The notes under the pieces were generated by a model. It ran no database searches, was not told where the DNA came from, and was given only the letters and a program-made list of their open reading frames with translations. From assembly GCA_017517765.1 (NCBI GenBank), contig JAFWYE010000006.1, positions 124,001 through 188,000 of the forward strand: a stretch of 64,000 nucleotides of DNA. Reading direction: 5' to 3'. The translations under genes and the position numbers were made by a program. This document shows, in pieces, positions 16,885 to 26,411 of this stretch; the first letter of the stretch is position 1, and each line of letters opens with the position of its first letter. This DNA is from Bacilli bacterium. Lineage in GTDB: Bacteria; Bacillota_I; Bacilli_A; RFN20; DUOF01.

Positions 16885-17346
16885 TTATTTCCTTTTTATA
16901 CTCCATTCTCTTCTTCCATCTTTATCATAATAATTTGTATTTTTGTATTTACTTACAAATTTATCCCAAAACTTAACAGCTCTAACATTTGCAAGATCAG
17001 TAGAAAAAATAAAGTTACCAGAAAAGTTATCTAAAAGTAATGAAGCTAAAGAAATAGCATTATTATTACCTCTATATTCTTCTAAAACACAAAATTCAGC
17101 AATTTCATATTCTTCCTTTTCAAGTTCTCTTATCATTGCAATACCTGCAATTTCATTGTTTAAATATAACCAATAAGGATATCTATCATCATCTTTAAAA
17201 TAATAATCAAAATATTTATACTTAGGGGTTCCTTTTTCATCAAACTCTATACTTTTGTCATATTGAGATAATTCTACTAAATAACTATTAAAATACTCTC
17301 TATATTCTCTTTTATCTCTTAAAGATACAATTCTTATATCATACAT
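16885..17346 (-). CDS. GNAT-family N-acetyltransferase
   Basis: 153 residues from the ATG that follows AGGTGACTTGT; a GTG start nine bases upstream would overlap that ribosome site. Strand-helix order fits GNAT: YPYWLYLNNEIAGIAMIREL, EYEIAEFCVLEEYRGNNNAISLASLLL (acetyl-CoA loop), DLANVRAVKFWDKF (terminal helix with the conserved N/A..FY position). The substrate is unknown. It is a single gene between terminator and divergent promoter. Confidence 0.82.
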   Translation of the reverse strand: MYDIRIVSLRDKREYREYFNSYLVELSQYDKSIEFDEKGTPKYKYFDYYFKDDDRYPYWLYLNNEIAGIAMIRELEKEEYEIAEFCVLEEYRGNNNAISLASLLLDNFSGNFIFSTDLANVRAVKFWDKFVSKYKNTNYYDKDGRREWSIKRK

Positions 17347-17457
17347 ACAAGTCACCTCTACCTTGATTATATATAATTTTTTTATTAATAATAAAGTTTA
17401 TCTTTAAATATTCTCTTTAAGATATTACAATACTACTAGAATTGGAGGGATAACTAG

Positions 17458-17937
17458 ATGGTAGACGTAAAAATTGATTGTGCAGAAGGAAAATTCAAGT
17501 TTAGAGTTTGTGGTATTGTTAGAGTTAACAATAAATACCTAACTGTAAAAATTCAAAACAACGATTTCTTTTGCTTGCCAGGAGGTCATGTAGAACTTGG
17601 AGAAGATACTGATACTGCAGTATTAAGAGAGATGAAAGAAGAGCTTGGATATGAAGTTAAGATTGTAAGACTTGTATCAATTATTCAAAATTTCTTTAAA
17701 GCTAAAGATGGCAGACAATTCCATGAACTTGGATATTACTACATAGTAGAACCAGTAAATATTAATGAAGTTAACCTAGAAGATTATGTAAGAATGGAAA
17801 ACGATAAAGGAGAAATGAAACGTCTAGAGTTCAGATGGTTTACTCTAGATGAACTAAATAATACTAGATTCTTACCTGAAATACTAAAAAGCAAATTAGA
17901 AGGTACTACTCTAGAAAATATTATTACTAAAGATTAA
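17458..17937 (+). CDS. Nudix hydrolase
   Basis: 159 residues. The Nudix box is perfect (residues 43-65: G, five residues, E49, seven residues, R57-E58, then E61-E62, G64), so the divalent-metal diphosphatase site is complete. It would hydrolyse a nucleoside diphosphate linked to another moiety; the substrate class is not visible. GGAGGGATAACTAG gives a strong start. It shares the TAATG junction with the histidine phosphatase, so the two are translated together and may act in sequence (diphosphate then monophosphate removal; inference). Confidence 0.92.
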   Translation: MVDVKIDCAEGKFKFRVCGIVRVNNKYLTVKIQNNDFFCLPGGHVELGEDTDTAVLREMKEELGYEVKIVRLVSIIQNFFKAKDGRQFHELGYYYIVEPVNINEVNLEDYVRMENDKGEMKRLEFRWFTLDELNNTRFLPEILKSKLEGTTLENIITKD

Positions 17938-18482
17938 TGAAAATATATGTAATGAGGCATGCCACTACAAGATGGAATGAACTTGGTATTACTCAAGGAC
18001 ATACTCATAATAGGTTAAGTAAAAAGAGCATTGATTTAACTAATAAATTAGCCGCTGATTTTAAATGTAATAAAATAGATTTAATTATCACTTCGCCTCT
18101 TATGCGTAGTGTACAAACATCAAATATTATGAATAAATATCAAGATGTTAAAATAATTAAAGATGATAGGCTTATTGATATCGACCAAGGAATATTTACT
18201 AGAACTAAATTTGCTACCTTAAGCGAAGAAAAAAAGCAAATGAGATTAAATAGAGTTCCTGAAGCAAAACTAGAGTCATATCAAAATGTATATAAAAGAA
18301 CCGTGGATTTTTATTTAGATATCAAAAGAAAATATAATAAAAATAATATTTTGATAGTAACTCACACAATCAATGCCAGCATTTTAGAATTACTTGCTAA
18401 TAATATTGAAATTGATTATGATAATCCGCTTCATTTAAGAAATTTCAAAAACGGTGAAATAAAAACATTTGATATAAAATAA
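17937..18482 (+). CDS. Histidine phosphatase family protein (phosphoglycerate-mutase-like)
   Basis: 181 residues. It begins MKIYVMRHATTRWN, the phosphohistidine loop (RHA where most have RHG), followed by LIITSPLMRSVQTSNI (phosphate-binding Arg), and ILIVTHTINASIL (second catalytic His). The family removes phosphate from small metabolites or phosphoproteins. Its ATG overlaps the Nudix stop codon. A strong terminator follows. Confidence 0.9.
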   Translation: MKIYVMRHATTRWNELGITQGHTHNRLSKKSIDLTNKLAADFKCNKIDLIITSPLMRSVQTSNIMNKYQDVKIIKDDRLIDIDQGIFTRTKFATLSEEKKQMRLNRVPEAKLESYQNVYKRTVDFYLDIKRKYNKNNILIVTHTINASILELLANNIEIDYDNPLHLRNFKNGEIKTFDIK

Positions 18483-18511
18483 AATATGCTAACAATTAGC
18501 ATATTTTTTTA
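18482..18511 (+). terminator. Terminator of the Nudix/phosphatase pair
   Basis: AATATGCTAA (18483-18492) pairs with TTAGCATATT (18496-18505) followed by T5. Confidence 0.85.
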
Positions 18512-18536
18512 TTTATGCTATATTGAAATTAGTGAT

Positions 18537-18556
18537 GTATTCATTTAAATGAATAC
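18537..18556. promoter_or_regulatory. Perfect 20-bp palindrome before the Sel1-repeat gene
   Basis: GTATTCATTTAAATGAATAC is an uninterrupted inverted repeat ending 4 bp before the GGAGG ribosome site. It could be an operator of a dimeric repressor or a 5' UTR hairpin hiding the ribosome site. Confidence 0.5.
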
Positions 18557-18571
18557 AAATGGAGGTAGATT

Positions 18572-21500
18572 ATGGCTGGGCAAGATTTAAATAGTCTTAA
18601 TGAAGAGCAAAAGCAAGCTTTATTTAAAGTTGTGAAAATGCAAGCTGATAAGGGCGAAATTAAAGCATATCCTATGTTAGCGGAATATTATGCAGTAGGA
18701 TTTGGGTGTGAAGCTAATATGAAAGAAGCTGCTACTTGGTGGATAAAAGGAGCTGAAAAAGGTGAAGCTTCTTGCCAATACAATTTGGGTCTTATTTATT
18801 TAAATAGTTCTACTGGTGAAGCAGACAACAAAAGAGCTTTCGAATTAATTGAATCTTCCAGTAAACAAAATTTCCCTGAAGCTTTATTTACAATGGGTGG
18901 ATTTTATCTAACAGGAACTCATGTGGATCAAGATTTATCTAAAGGTGCTGACTATTATTTACAAAGTGCAAAATTAGGTTTTGCAGAAGCTCAATATATG
19001 GTTGGATGTTTATATGTAAAAGCTGAAGGTGTAAAAAGAAATATTGAGGAAGCTGTAAAATGGTTTAATGAAGCTGCTAAACAAGGCCATCAAAAAGCCA
19101 TAAGTGCTATAGATTCATATAATAAAGATAAAACATGTTTTGATAAAATTGAAATTTTTGATGATAGTGAATGTGCTAATGCTATTATTCAAATGGCAGA
19201 CAATGGAGATCCTCAAATGCAATTCAGGGCAGGTTTAATATATGAAGGTGGTCATGGAGTAAAGGCAGATTTTAAAAAAGCTCTAAATTATTATTTAATG
19301 GCTGCTGAAAATGGATACATGGAAGCTAATTATAATATTGCTATTATGTATTGTAGATCTAGAATTGACATGAAAGAAGATATACCAAATGCTGTAAAAT
19401 ATTTTACTATTGCAAGTGATAATGGTATTGAAACTGCTTCATTAGCATTAGCAATTATTTACATGACTGGTTATAAAACTAATGAAGATATAACAAAAGG
19501 TAGTAAACTATTAAAGAAAATATCAAAGACAAATAAAACTGCAAAAGAGCTATTAGACTTATATGATACATGTGATGATAGTGTTGAAGTAAAAAAAGAA
19601 TTTACAAAATACCTTAATACAATCGTTAGGGGTAAAAACAGTGATGAAATTTCTTATGATAGCAAAATTAATTTTAAAAAAGAAGAGGAATTTAATAGTA
19701 TAAAAGAAGTTGCTAGTGGCTTAAATAAGTTTGATATTACAGAATTCACTAGCATGTATGAAGAATTAGAAAAGTTAAAATGTGAATTTGAAAATAAAGC
19801 AGACTCTTGTGACTCTTTTTCTAAAGAAGAAACTGAAGCATTTTTAAATGAATTATACAATTTAGGTAAAACTATTTTTTCTTTAACAGGTTCTTATTGT
19901 TCTAGTATTTTTTATTGCTTATCAAATATGGAAGAAAGTGAAAATTTTAAAGATGTTGCTCCTGAAATACTAAGTGATGAATATAATTGTTTCAAAGAAC
20001 TAATTGACTATTTATATAACCATATTCATGGTTCAGAATATCACCTTAACCAAATGTTAAGTAAGGAACCATACCAATATAAAATGTTGGATGTGTATCT
20101 AGCGGTAATGTATGAAGAATTAGATGAAGAAAAATCAGAAAGATTCTATGATAGGGCTTGTGATAACGACTTACCATTAGCACATTATTTCTATGCACTA
20201 AAATGCTATAAAAAAGGTGAATATAACAAAGTAATTGAGCACTTAAGTAAGATAACTAATGATTACCCTACCTTAGCCGCTCCATTAACTGCTAAGCTAC
20301 TTAGATATGGTCATGGAGTAGAAAAAAATTTCACTGAGGCATATAACACATGTGTAGATGCTGCCAACTTTGGAAATCTAGAATGTTTAATTTTACTTGG
20401 TGATTTCTATATGGAAGGAATTGAGATTCCTAAAGATGTAACAAAAGCACTAAGCTACTATAAACTAGCGATAGATTATGGTTATACTAAAGCACTAGAT
20501 AGAATAGTTAAATATTATTATGATATACATGAATACAATATGGCTGATACGCTATTGCGTAAATATAATTTATCTACCAATGATGAAAATGTAGACTTAA
20601 TTTTGAAATTGGCACCTTATAACGACTATAACTATGCCACTGGAGGATTTTCTAGATCTGAAGTTGCTAGACGTTCAAGTAAAAAACATTCATTATTAGC
20701 TTCTTTATCCCTTAATTCTTTAGGTTATATAGATGAAATAGATATGTTGTTTGATTACACTAGCGAAGAATATGCCCTAAAAGCTATTGGAGAAGGAGAT
20801 TTAAAAGCAAACTACGTTCTAGGTGAGTTAGCATATAAAAAAGGAGAAATAGATAATGCAATAAGTTTTTATCAAATTGCCGCAAATTCTGGTTCTCCTG
20901 ATGCTAAATATAGACTTTCTAAAATGATACAAGAAGGAACTAACATTCAAAAAGATGAAAAGAAAGCACTAGAATTATTAAAGCAAGCCGCTGAAGGAAA
21001 TAATAAAGATGCCCTATATGAAATGGGATACAAATATCTAAATGGCGAAGGTGTAAGAAAAAACAAAACTAAAGCTATAGATTACTTACTTAAAGCCGCT
21101 AATATGAACCATGGTGATGCATTGTATCAAGTTGGTGAACTAGTAACTAATGGTGAGATAAAACACTCTGATGAGAGTTCACTTTATAAAATATATTACA
21201 AGGCATTTGTATATGGAAGTAAAGATGCATGTAAATACTTAGCTACATATTATGAAGATAAAGACGAGCAATTACATAAATGCTTTAATGTATATGAAAG
21301 AGCTAATTCATCGGATGCACTTTATTTGCTTGGTTATTATATTCTAAATGGTGAAAATCTAGAAAAGAATGAAAAGGAAGGCGTGCTTGTATTAGAAAAA
21401 GCTTCTGAAATGGGAAACTTGAAAGCAGATTACATGTTATCTACTTATATATATGATAAAACTGGTGATGCAGAATTTTTTATACCTAGAGAAAAGCAAA

Positions 21501-21613
21501 TTAAATATTTAAAAGCAGTTATTACCAGATCAGCAGAGTTACCTTTAGATGAAGAACAAAAAGTAAAAGCAATTACAAACTTCACTCAAAAATTATCAGA
21601 AATTCAAAAATAA
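18572..21613 (+). CDS. Large Sel1-repeat (SLR/TPR) protein
   Basis: 1013 residues, no signal peptide. It is built largely from Sel1-like repeats of about 36 residues (pattern A..Y..G.GV..D..KAL.YY..AA..G...A), seen in at least three blocks: about 30-190, 210-310 and 570-680, and again 790-960. Examples are KADFKKALNYYLMAAENGYMEANYNIAIMY and IQKDEKKALELLKQAAEGNNKDALYEMGYKYLNGEGV. A non-repeat, acidic helical region lies near 350-470. Sel1 proteins act as scaffolds. It is the longest gene of the window; GGAGGTAGATT gives a strong start, and a palindrome precedes it. It is monocistronic between terminators. Confidence 0.9.
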   Translation: MAGQDLNSLNEEQKQALFKVVKMQADKGEIKAYPMLAEYYAVGFGCEANMKEAATWWIKGAEKGEASCQYNLGLIYLNSSTGEADNKRAFELIESSSKQNFPEALFTMGGFYLTGTHVDQDLSKGADYYLQSAKLGFAEAQYMVGCLYVKAEGVKRNIEEAVKWFNEAAKQGHQKAISAIDSYNKDKTCFDKIEIFDDSECANAIIQMADNGDPQMQFRAGLIYEGGHGVKADFKKALNYYLMAAENGYMEANYNIAIMYCRSRIDMKEDIPNAVKYFTIASDNGIETASLALAIIYMTGYKTNEDITKGSKLLKKISKTNKTAKELLDLYDTCDDSVEVKKEFTKYLNTIVRGKNSDEISYDSKINFKKEEEFNSIKEVASGLNKFDITEFTSMYEELEKLKCEFENKADSCDSFSKEETEAFLNELYNLGKTIFSLTGSYCSSIFYCLSNMEESENFKDVAPEILSDEYNCFKELIDYLYNHIHGSEYHLNQMLSKEPYQYKMLDVYLAVMYEELDEEKSERFYDRACDNDLPLAHYFYALKCYKKGEYNKVIEHLSKITNDYPTLAAPLTAKLLRYGHGVEKNFTEAYNTCVDAANFGNLECLILLGDFYMEGIEIPKDVTKALSYYKLAIDYGYTKALDRIVKYYYDIHEYNMADTLLRKYNLSTNDENVDLILKLAPYNDYNYATGGFSRSEVARRSSKKHSLLASLSLNSLGYIDEIDMLFDYTSEEYALKAIGEGDLKANYVLGELAYKKGEIDNAISFYQIAANSGSPDAKYRLSKMIQEGTNIQKDEKKALELLKQAAEGNNKDALYEMGYKYLNGEGVRKNKTKAIDYLLKAANMNHGDALYQVGELVTNGEIKHSDESSLYKIYYKAFVYGSKDACKYLATYYEDKDEQLHKCFNVYERANSSDALYLLGYYILNGENLEKNEKEGVLVLEKASEMGNLKADYMLSTYIYDKTGDAEFFIPREKQIKYLKAVITRSAELPLDEEQKVKAITNFTQKLSEIQK

Positions 21614-21649
21614 AAAAAACCTCTTAGCTTTAACTAAGAGGCTTTTTTA
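21613..21649. terminator. Bidirectional terminator
   Basis: CCTCTTAG (21620-21627) pairs with CTAAGAGG (21634-21641), with A8 before and T6 after; it separates convergent genes. Confidence 0.88.
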
Positions 21650-23025
21650 TCTTTGGAATTAGTAGTAGCAATATCTAAAATCACTGATACCCCAAATACC
21701 GAAGCAGATACAATAAGTACTATCCACATCACATTTGCTACAATATCATAACTACCGAAAGTAATAAATTCTATTGCAGATTTCCATAACCAGTTAACAA
21801 GATAATATACACCTGTAAGAGCAAGAATACTAATTGAAATAATTTCAAGTCTTCCTGCTACCTCACTTATTATTAATCTTGGAGTTGCCTTGTTATATTC
21901 ACAAATTAATCTTGTGTGATTTACAATATGAAATATATTTAAAAATACAATCAAACCTAGCGCTACAATAGAACTAATAGTTAGTGCTTGTATTTCTTCA
22001 CTTGGATCTAACATTCCTGTTATACCCTCTAACAAGAAATCTGGTAAACTATTAATCATCAATACTAATCCACCATTCCATATCATAGTTACTACACAAG
22101 CAAGTAAACCTATTAAAGAAACTCTTCTAATGAGTGTCATTATAAATGGTTCTGAGGAATCACTACCATAAAACTTCCTTGCTAAATAATATCCAATCCA
22201 TGTACCAAGTAAGACCACCCCTATAAATCCTAAAAGTGCAATTATAATAGAAATACTTAATGGATTAGATTCAAATGCTTCTTTATTGCCAAGCAAGTCA
22301 GGGTTAAAAAATGCCATGTAGCTATAGAATAAGAATAATGCTGTAATGCAAACTAGTGTCCAAAAGGTGATTTTTATTGGCTTGAATTCACTTATTCCTG
22401 GAAAATCAATCGGTTCAGGATCATCTAGACATGCCTTTCTGGTTTTGAACTCTATTTTGGCAGGTTTTGCTACCTTTTGTTTTACTGGTGCAGATTTTAC
22501 TTTTTGTTGACTCTCCTCCGGAGTCTTACTTTCTTCTTTTTTTCCTTTTTTATTTAATGAAGCAACTATTTTCAAGTAATTATCATGCATTGTATTTAAC
22601 TCTGCTTTTAATGATTCATCACTTAATAATTTCTTCGTATCTTGATAATATTTTTCAACTTTTCTTAGTTTTAGTTCATCAACTTGGATATTATTTTCAA
22701 TCTCACTTGTTACAATAGCACTTAAACTAGTATATACAAGAAAACTTATACTAGGACTTTCAGAATTTAGATCTAGAGCAGCAAGCCCATATCTATATGC
22801 ACTCTCAAAATCTTTTGAAGCATAATATTCTTTACCCATTTTATAGATTACTTCAGCTTTTTCTTTTGAATTTATTTTCAAAAAATATAATTGATCTTCT
22901 ATATTATTTGTAACCTTTTTCTCTAATAATACATTTTGTTTACAATGAGGACAAACTATTGCTACTCCCTCATATGCAGTCATGGACGTTTCACAAAAAG
23001 GACAATTAATAGTTTTCTCTTTCAT
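21634..23025 (-). CDS. Zinc-ribbon, TPR and multi-pass membrane protein
   Basis: 463 residues from the ATG after AAGGATGTGATTTG; a TTG one codon upstream is less likely. The N-terminus is a zinc ribbon (INCPFCETSMTAYEGVAIVCPHCKQN, two CPxC pairs). Residues about 50-160 are TPR-like helices (AEVIYKMGKEYYASKDFESAYRYGLAALDL). After a Lys/Pro-rich linker (about 165-195), four to six membrane segments follow (FWTLVCITALFLFYSYMAFF and on). The layout suggests a membrane-anchored sensor or scaffold with a cytoplasmic zinc domain. I do not know its function. Confidence 0.8.
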   Translation of the reverse strand: MKEKTINCPFCETSMTAYEGVAIVCPHCKQNVLLEKKVTNNIEDQLYFLKINSKEKAEVIYKMGKEYYASKDFESAYRYGLAALDLNSESPSISFLVYTSLSAIVTSEIENNIQVDELKLRKVEKYYQDTKKLLSDESLKAELNTMHDNYLKIVASLNKKGKKEESKTPEESQQKVKSAPVKQKVAKPAKIEFKTRKACLDDPEPIDFPGISEFKPIKITFWTLVCITALFLFYSYMAFFNPDLLGNKEAFESNPLSISIIIALLGFIGVVLLGTWIGYYLARKFYGSDSSEPFIMTLIRRVSLIGLLACVVTMIWNGGLVLMINSLPDFLLEGITGMLDPSEEIQALTISSIVALGLIVFLNIFHIVNHTRLICEYNKATPRLIISEVAGRLEIISISILALTGVYYLVNWLWKSAIEFITFGSYDIVANVMWIVLIVSASVFGVSVILDIATTNSKDKKAS

Positions 23026-23073
23026 CAAATCACATCCTTAAAATCATTCTAGCATTAAATTAATAATTGATAA

Positions 23074-23102
23074 ATAAAAAAGGGTATTTTATAAATACCC
23101 TT
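23074..23102 (-). terminator. Terminator of the COG2509 gene
   Basis: AAGGGTATTT (23080-23089) pairs with AAATACCCTT (23093-23102); followed by T6 on the minus strand. Confidence 0.85.
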
Positions 23103-24498
23103 ACTTATTTTCTATTCTCTTTATAATACTTCTAGCTACACTTACTCCATTAGCACTAGCTTGCATTAATCCTCTAGTGGCAGCAGCACCATCACCAATA
23201 GCTCTTAACCCTTTTATACTAGTTTCAAAATCTCTATCTACATGTACCTTATTTGAATAGAATTTAACTTCTACCCCATAAAGTAAAGTTTCATCGCTTG
23301 CAATACCTGGGCTAACCTTATCTAAAGCTTCAAGCATTTCTACAATGTCCACCATAATTCTATGAGGGAATACAAGTGATAAGTCACCTGCTACAGCATC
23401 TTTTAAAGTAGGAATAATATTGTTTCTACATAATCTTTCATCAGTAGTTCTTCTACCTCTTTTAAAATCTCCAAATCTTTGTACTAATATTTTCCCATCA
23501 CATAATAAGTTACTTAATTCTGCAATCTTTCTACCATATTCAATTGGAGTATGGAAAGGCTTAGTAAATCTTTTAGATACAAGCAAAGCAAAGTTAGTAT
23601 TATGAGTTTTGAACTCTTTAGATTTATAAGCGTGACCATTAACAACAGCTAAACCATTTTCATAATATTCACTAGCAACTTCTCCTGATGGGTTAGAGCA
23701 AAAAGTTCTTACTTTATCATCAAATGTAGGAGTATGATACACCAATTTTGCTTCATACAAATTAGTGTTTAATTCTTCCATTATTTCATCTCTAACTTCA
23801 ACTCTTACACCAACATCAACAGTACCAGGTTCAGTTTCAATATTGTGTTCTAAACACTTATTATAGAACCATTCAGCACCTTCTCTACCAACGGCACTAA
23901 CAACTTCATTTGAATAGTAAGTTTCTTTATCAGTAACTACACCTTTTACTACGCCATCTTCAATAAGAATATCTTTTACCATTGTATTAAAAATGATTTC
24001 TACACCCTCATTTAATAGATGTTCTTGAATCTTGCTATATATTTTATATCCTTCTTCAGTACCCAAATGTCTAATAGGGCACTCAATTAGTTTAAGATTA
24101 GCACCAATAGCTTTCTTTCTTATTTCTTCAATTTCTTTTTCTTTATCTATACCATAAATTTTAGTATCAGCGCCAAAACTTAAATATACTTCGTCAACTT
24201 CTTTAATTAATTTAGCTGTTTCATCATATCCTAATATTTCAGGAAGATTACCACCAACATCTGGAGACAATGATAACTTACCATCACTAAATGCACCAGC
24301 ACCAGCAAAACCTGTAGTAATAGAACAAGGAACGCAATTCACACATTTCTTTGTCTTTCTTTTAGGACACATTCTTTTTTCAATTGATCTTCCTTTTTCA
24401 ATAATTAAAACTTTCATATCTTTGTTATATTTTTTTAGCTCATGAGCACAAAATATACCAGATGGTCCAGCTCCTATTATAATTACATCATAATTCAT
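23101..24498 (-). CDS. FAD-dependent oxidoreductase, COG2509 type
   Basis: 465 residues from the ATG at 24498, which follows AGAAGGTAGTTTT; eight upstream codons in frame lack a ribosome site. The N-terminus is a dinucleotide-binding fold, VIIIGAGPSGIFCAHEL, with IIEKG closing it. A cysteine cluster follows (KRMCPKRKTKKCVNCVPCSITTGFAGAGAFSDGKLSL), a hallmark of the uncharacterised COG2509/YtfP-like flavoproteins that may bind an iron-sulfur cluster. The C-terminus has LRAIGDGAAATRGLMQASANGVSVARSI, the FAD-closing motif. Its electron acceptor and substrate are unknown. It is widespread in anaerobic Firmicutes. Confidence 0.9.
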   Translation of the reverse strand: MNYDVIIIGAGPSGIFCAHELKKYNKDMKVLIIEKGRSIEKRMCPKRKTKKCVNCVPCSITTGFAGAGAFSDGKLSLSPDVGGNLPEILGYDETAKLIKEVDEVYLSFGADTKIYGIDKEKEIEEIRKKAIGANLKLIECPIRHLGTEEGYKIYSKIQEHLLNEGVEIIFNTMVKDILIEDGVVKGVVTDKETYYSNEVVSAVGREGAEWFYNKCLEHNIETEPGTVDVGVRVEVRDEIMEELNTNLYEAKLVYHTPTFDDKVRTFCSNPSGEVASEYYENGLAVVNGHAYKSKEFKTHNTNFALLVSKRFTKPFHTPIEYGRKIAELSNLLCDGKILVQRFGDFKRGRRTTDERLCRNNIIPTLKDAVAGDLSLVFPHRIMVDIVEMLEALDKVSPGIASDETLLYGVEVKFYSNKVHVDRDFETSIKGLRAIGDGAAATRGLMQASANGVSVARSIIKRIENK

Positions 24499-24570
24499 AA
24501 AACTACCTTCTTTCATCATCACAACAAGTTAATACTATTATAAATAGTATTCAAAGTCAATTAAGACCAT

Positions 24571-24601
24571 TATAAAAAAATACCAGCAACTGCTGGTATT
24601 A
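24571..24601 (-). terminator. Terminator of the metallopeptidase gene
   Basis: AATACCAGCA (24579-24588) pairs with TGCTGGTATT (24591-24600) and is followed by T7 on the minus strand. Confidence 0.8.
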
Positions 24602-26002
24602 TTTATTTCTTCTAGCATATATCTTATTAATTAGTTTTTCTAAACTTGCTGCATATGATCTTTGACTATCAATATCATTTGCCTCTAGACAATTAGAACA
24701 GATAAATATATCTCTTATTTTTCTCATATTATTTTTACCTATTTTTTTCACTAAGTCATCTACATTACCATTAAACTTAGCATCTAAAAAATCATTCCAA
24801 TATGGACTTCTTTCTAACACCTCTACTAAAGGCAACATATTTGTATAGGCACAAGTATATTCGCTATCAGGATTATTAGTGTGAGAACTTAAAACGTTTC
24901 CCTCTAAATAATTTTGTGCTCTAAGAGCAAAATACTCAGTCATCGCCTCATTAATAGAACAATATCTTCTCCAAAATGGTTTTTCATCCTTATTAACTCT
25001 TTCAAGGGCATGTATAAATTCATGAGTAATTATCATATTTTGATGAACTATAGTTTTATCTAATATGAATGCTCCATACATACAATGCTTAGTTTTTCCA
25101 TTTTCAAATTCATGTGTCCCACATATTGCTGCAGCAGGTAATACACTCATTAGCATCCCAACAACATGTTCTAAATTCTCACCATTATATTCAAAACCAT
25201 TATTTTGGAAAAACTCTTTTAAATTAGAATTGTCTAATGCTTGTCTATATAAATTAAAATTATAAACTTGATTAATTTGATTCTTTATTAATTCAACATT
25301 TTCCTTAGTTAACTCAAAATCTTCTTTTGCTCCAATTCTTTTTCTAAATTGTGCTCTATTTCTCTCAATAATCTTTTTTTGTGCCTCACTTTTATTAGAG
25401 GTATCTACAAGAAATGATTCAACTTCTACTCCTAAAATAAGCAAATCATCTAAATTAGATAATTTGAATTTAGCCTTTAATTCATCAAATTGCTTTCCTA
25501 TTATTGGTAACTCTTTTCTCTCTTTACTATTCATAGATTGCTCTCTAACAAACTTAAAAGCTTGGTATTTATCTATCTTTTCAATTATTTTGTTTAATTC
25601 TTCAATTTTCTCTTCCTTATAAAGTCTTTCTAATGCTTCATATCCAATTCCATATCTGGCATATCTTTTAGAATTCTTCTTATAAAATTCAATAAACCCA
25701 TCACTAACATCCTTAAAGAAAGGCCTAATAGCCATAGCACATTGCTTATCAAGATAAGGAAGTGTGTCGTAGCCAACAAAATCACTAAGTTCCTTAACCA
25801 CTTTTTTTCTCTCTATTGTATACCTAGTTTCAAAACTATTAACTTTCAAAAAGAAAACAGTAGTATTTTTTATGTCCTCTAAAAATCTAGGATAATGCTC
25901 TCTAGCTCTTTTTTCATCTCCATCAAATATTCCCATAGCAATAGCCATAGCTATCATTTCTTTATTATTCTCTATTTCTAATATTTCTGATTCATAACTC
26001 AT
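24599..26002 (-). CDS. Putative zinc metallopeptidase (HEFIH), family unknown
   Basis: 467 residues, no signal peptide or membrane segment. A long charged helical N-terminal part (1-270) is followed by a zincin-like core: IITHEFIHALERV (H327, E328, H331) and SINEAMTEYFALRA 20 residues later (E352 or E356 as third zinc ligand). This gluzincin-type spacing supports a real metallopeptidase, but I cannot assign a family. A cytoplasmic, helix-rich N-terminus might hold a regulatory or substrate-binding role. RBS AGGTGATTCTCT. It overlaps the upstream 102-aa gene by 4 bp, suggesting a two-protein unit. Confidence 0.7.
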   Translation of the reverse strand: MSYESEILEIENNKEMIAMAIAMGIFDGDEKRAREHYPRFLEDIKNTTVFFLKVNSFETRYTIERKKVVKELSDFVGYDTLPYLDKQCAMAIRPFFKDVSDGFIEFYKKNSKRYARYGIGYEALERLYKEEKIEELNKIIEKIDKYQAFKFVREQSMNSKERKELPIIGKQFDELKAKFKLSNLDDLLILGVEVESFLVDTSNKSEAQKKIIERNRAQFRKRIGAKEDFELTKENVELIKNQINQVYNFNLYRQALDNSNLKEFFQNNGFEYNGENLEHVVGMLMSVLPAAAICGTHEFENGKTKHCMYGAFILDKTIVHQNMIITHEFIHALERVNKDEKPFWRRYCSINEAMTEYFALRAQNYLEGNVLSSHTNNPDSEYTCAYTNMLPLVEVLERSPYWNDFLDAKFNGNVDDLVKKIGKNNMRKIRDIFICSNCLEANDIDSQRSYAASLEKLINKIYARRNK

Positions 26003-26307
26003 AGAGAATCACCTACTAACTTATCAATATAGGCCATAAACATATTCCAATTACCTGGTGCTTTACTAAAAGTAAAAGTTTCTTCTTTTTCATCAATAAA
26101 AGTAACATTGTATATAGAATCTTCTAAATCCATATCTTTCCATGTACTTTTACAACTAAATAATCCAAGTAAAGTATTAAATCTATTTTCATAACTAGAA
26201 TTTAAGCTAACTTTATTACCTTCTTCTTCAATATAAAAAACATCCTCATCTAAATAAATAGTTTTAGATGTAGTCTCTGGCAAATTAATTTGTATAACTA
26301 TCTTCAT
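25999..26307 (-). CDS. Hypothetical small protein coupled to the metallopeptidase
   Basis: 102 residues, not recognised. It is acidic and beta-rich by appearance (MKIVIQINLPETTSKTIYLDEDVFYIEEEGNKVSL, then SIYNVTFIDEKEETFTF). I chose the second of two in-frame ATGs because GAGG lies 8 bp before it. It overlaps the metallopeptidase start by 4 bp. A small partner in front of a peptidase could be an inhibitor, an adaptor or a substrate; nothing in the sequence decides among these. Confidence 0.65.
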   Translation of the reverse strand: MKIVIQINLPETTSKTIYLDEDVFYIEEEGNKVSLNSSYENRFNTLLGLFSCKSTWKDMDLEDSIYNVTFIDEKEETFTFSKAPGNWNMFMAYIDKLVGDSL

Positions 26308-26383
26308 AAACATCGCCTCAATCTAGATACATAATATCATTATTAAAATTAGAAGTAAATGAATAAAGTTTTTACTCCACAAC

Positions 26384-26411
26384 AAAAAAGCATAATACAA
26401 GTATTATGCTC
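26384..26411 (-). terminator. Terminator of the HEPN-like gene
   Basis: AGCATAATAC (26389-26398) pairs with GTATTATGCT (26401-26410), then T6 on the minus strand. Confidence 0.8.
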
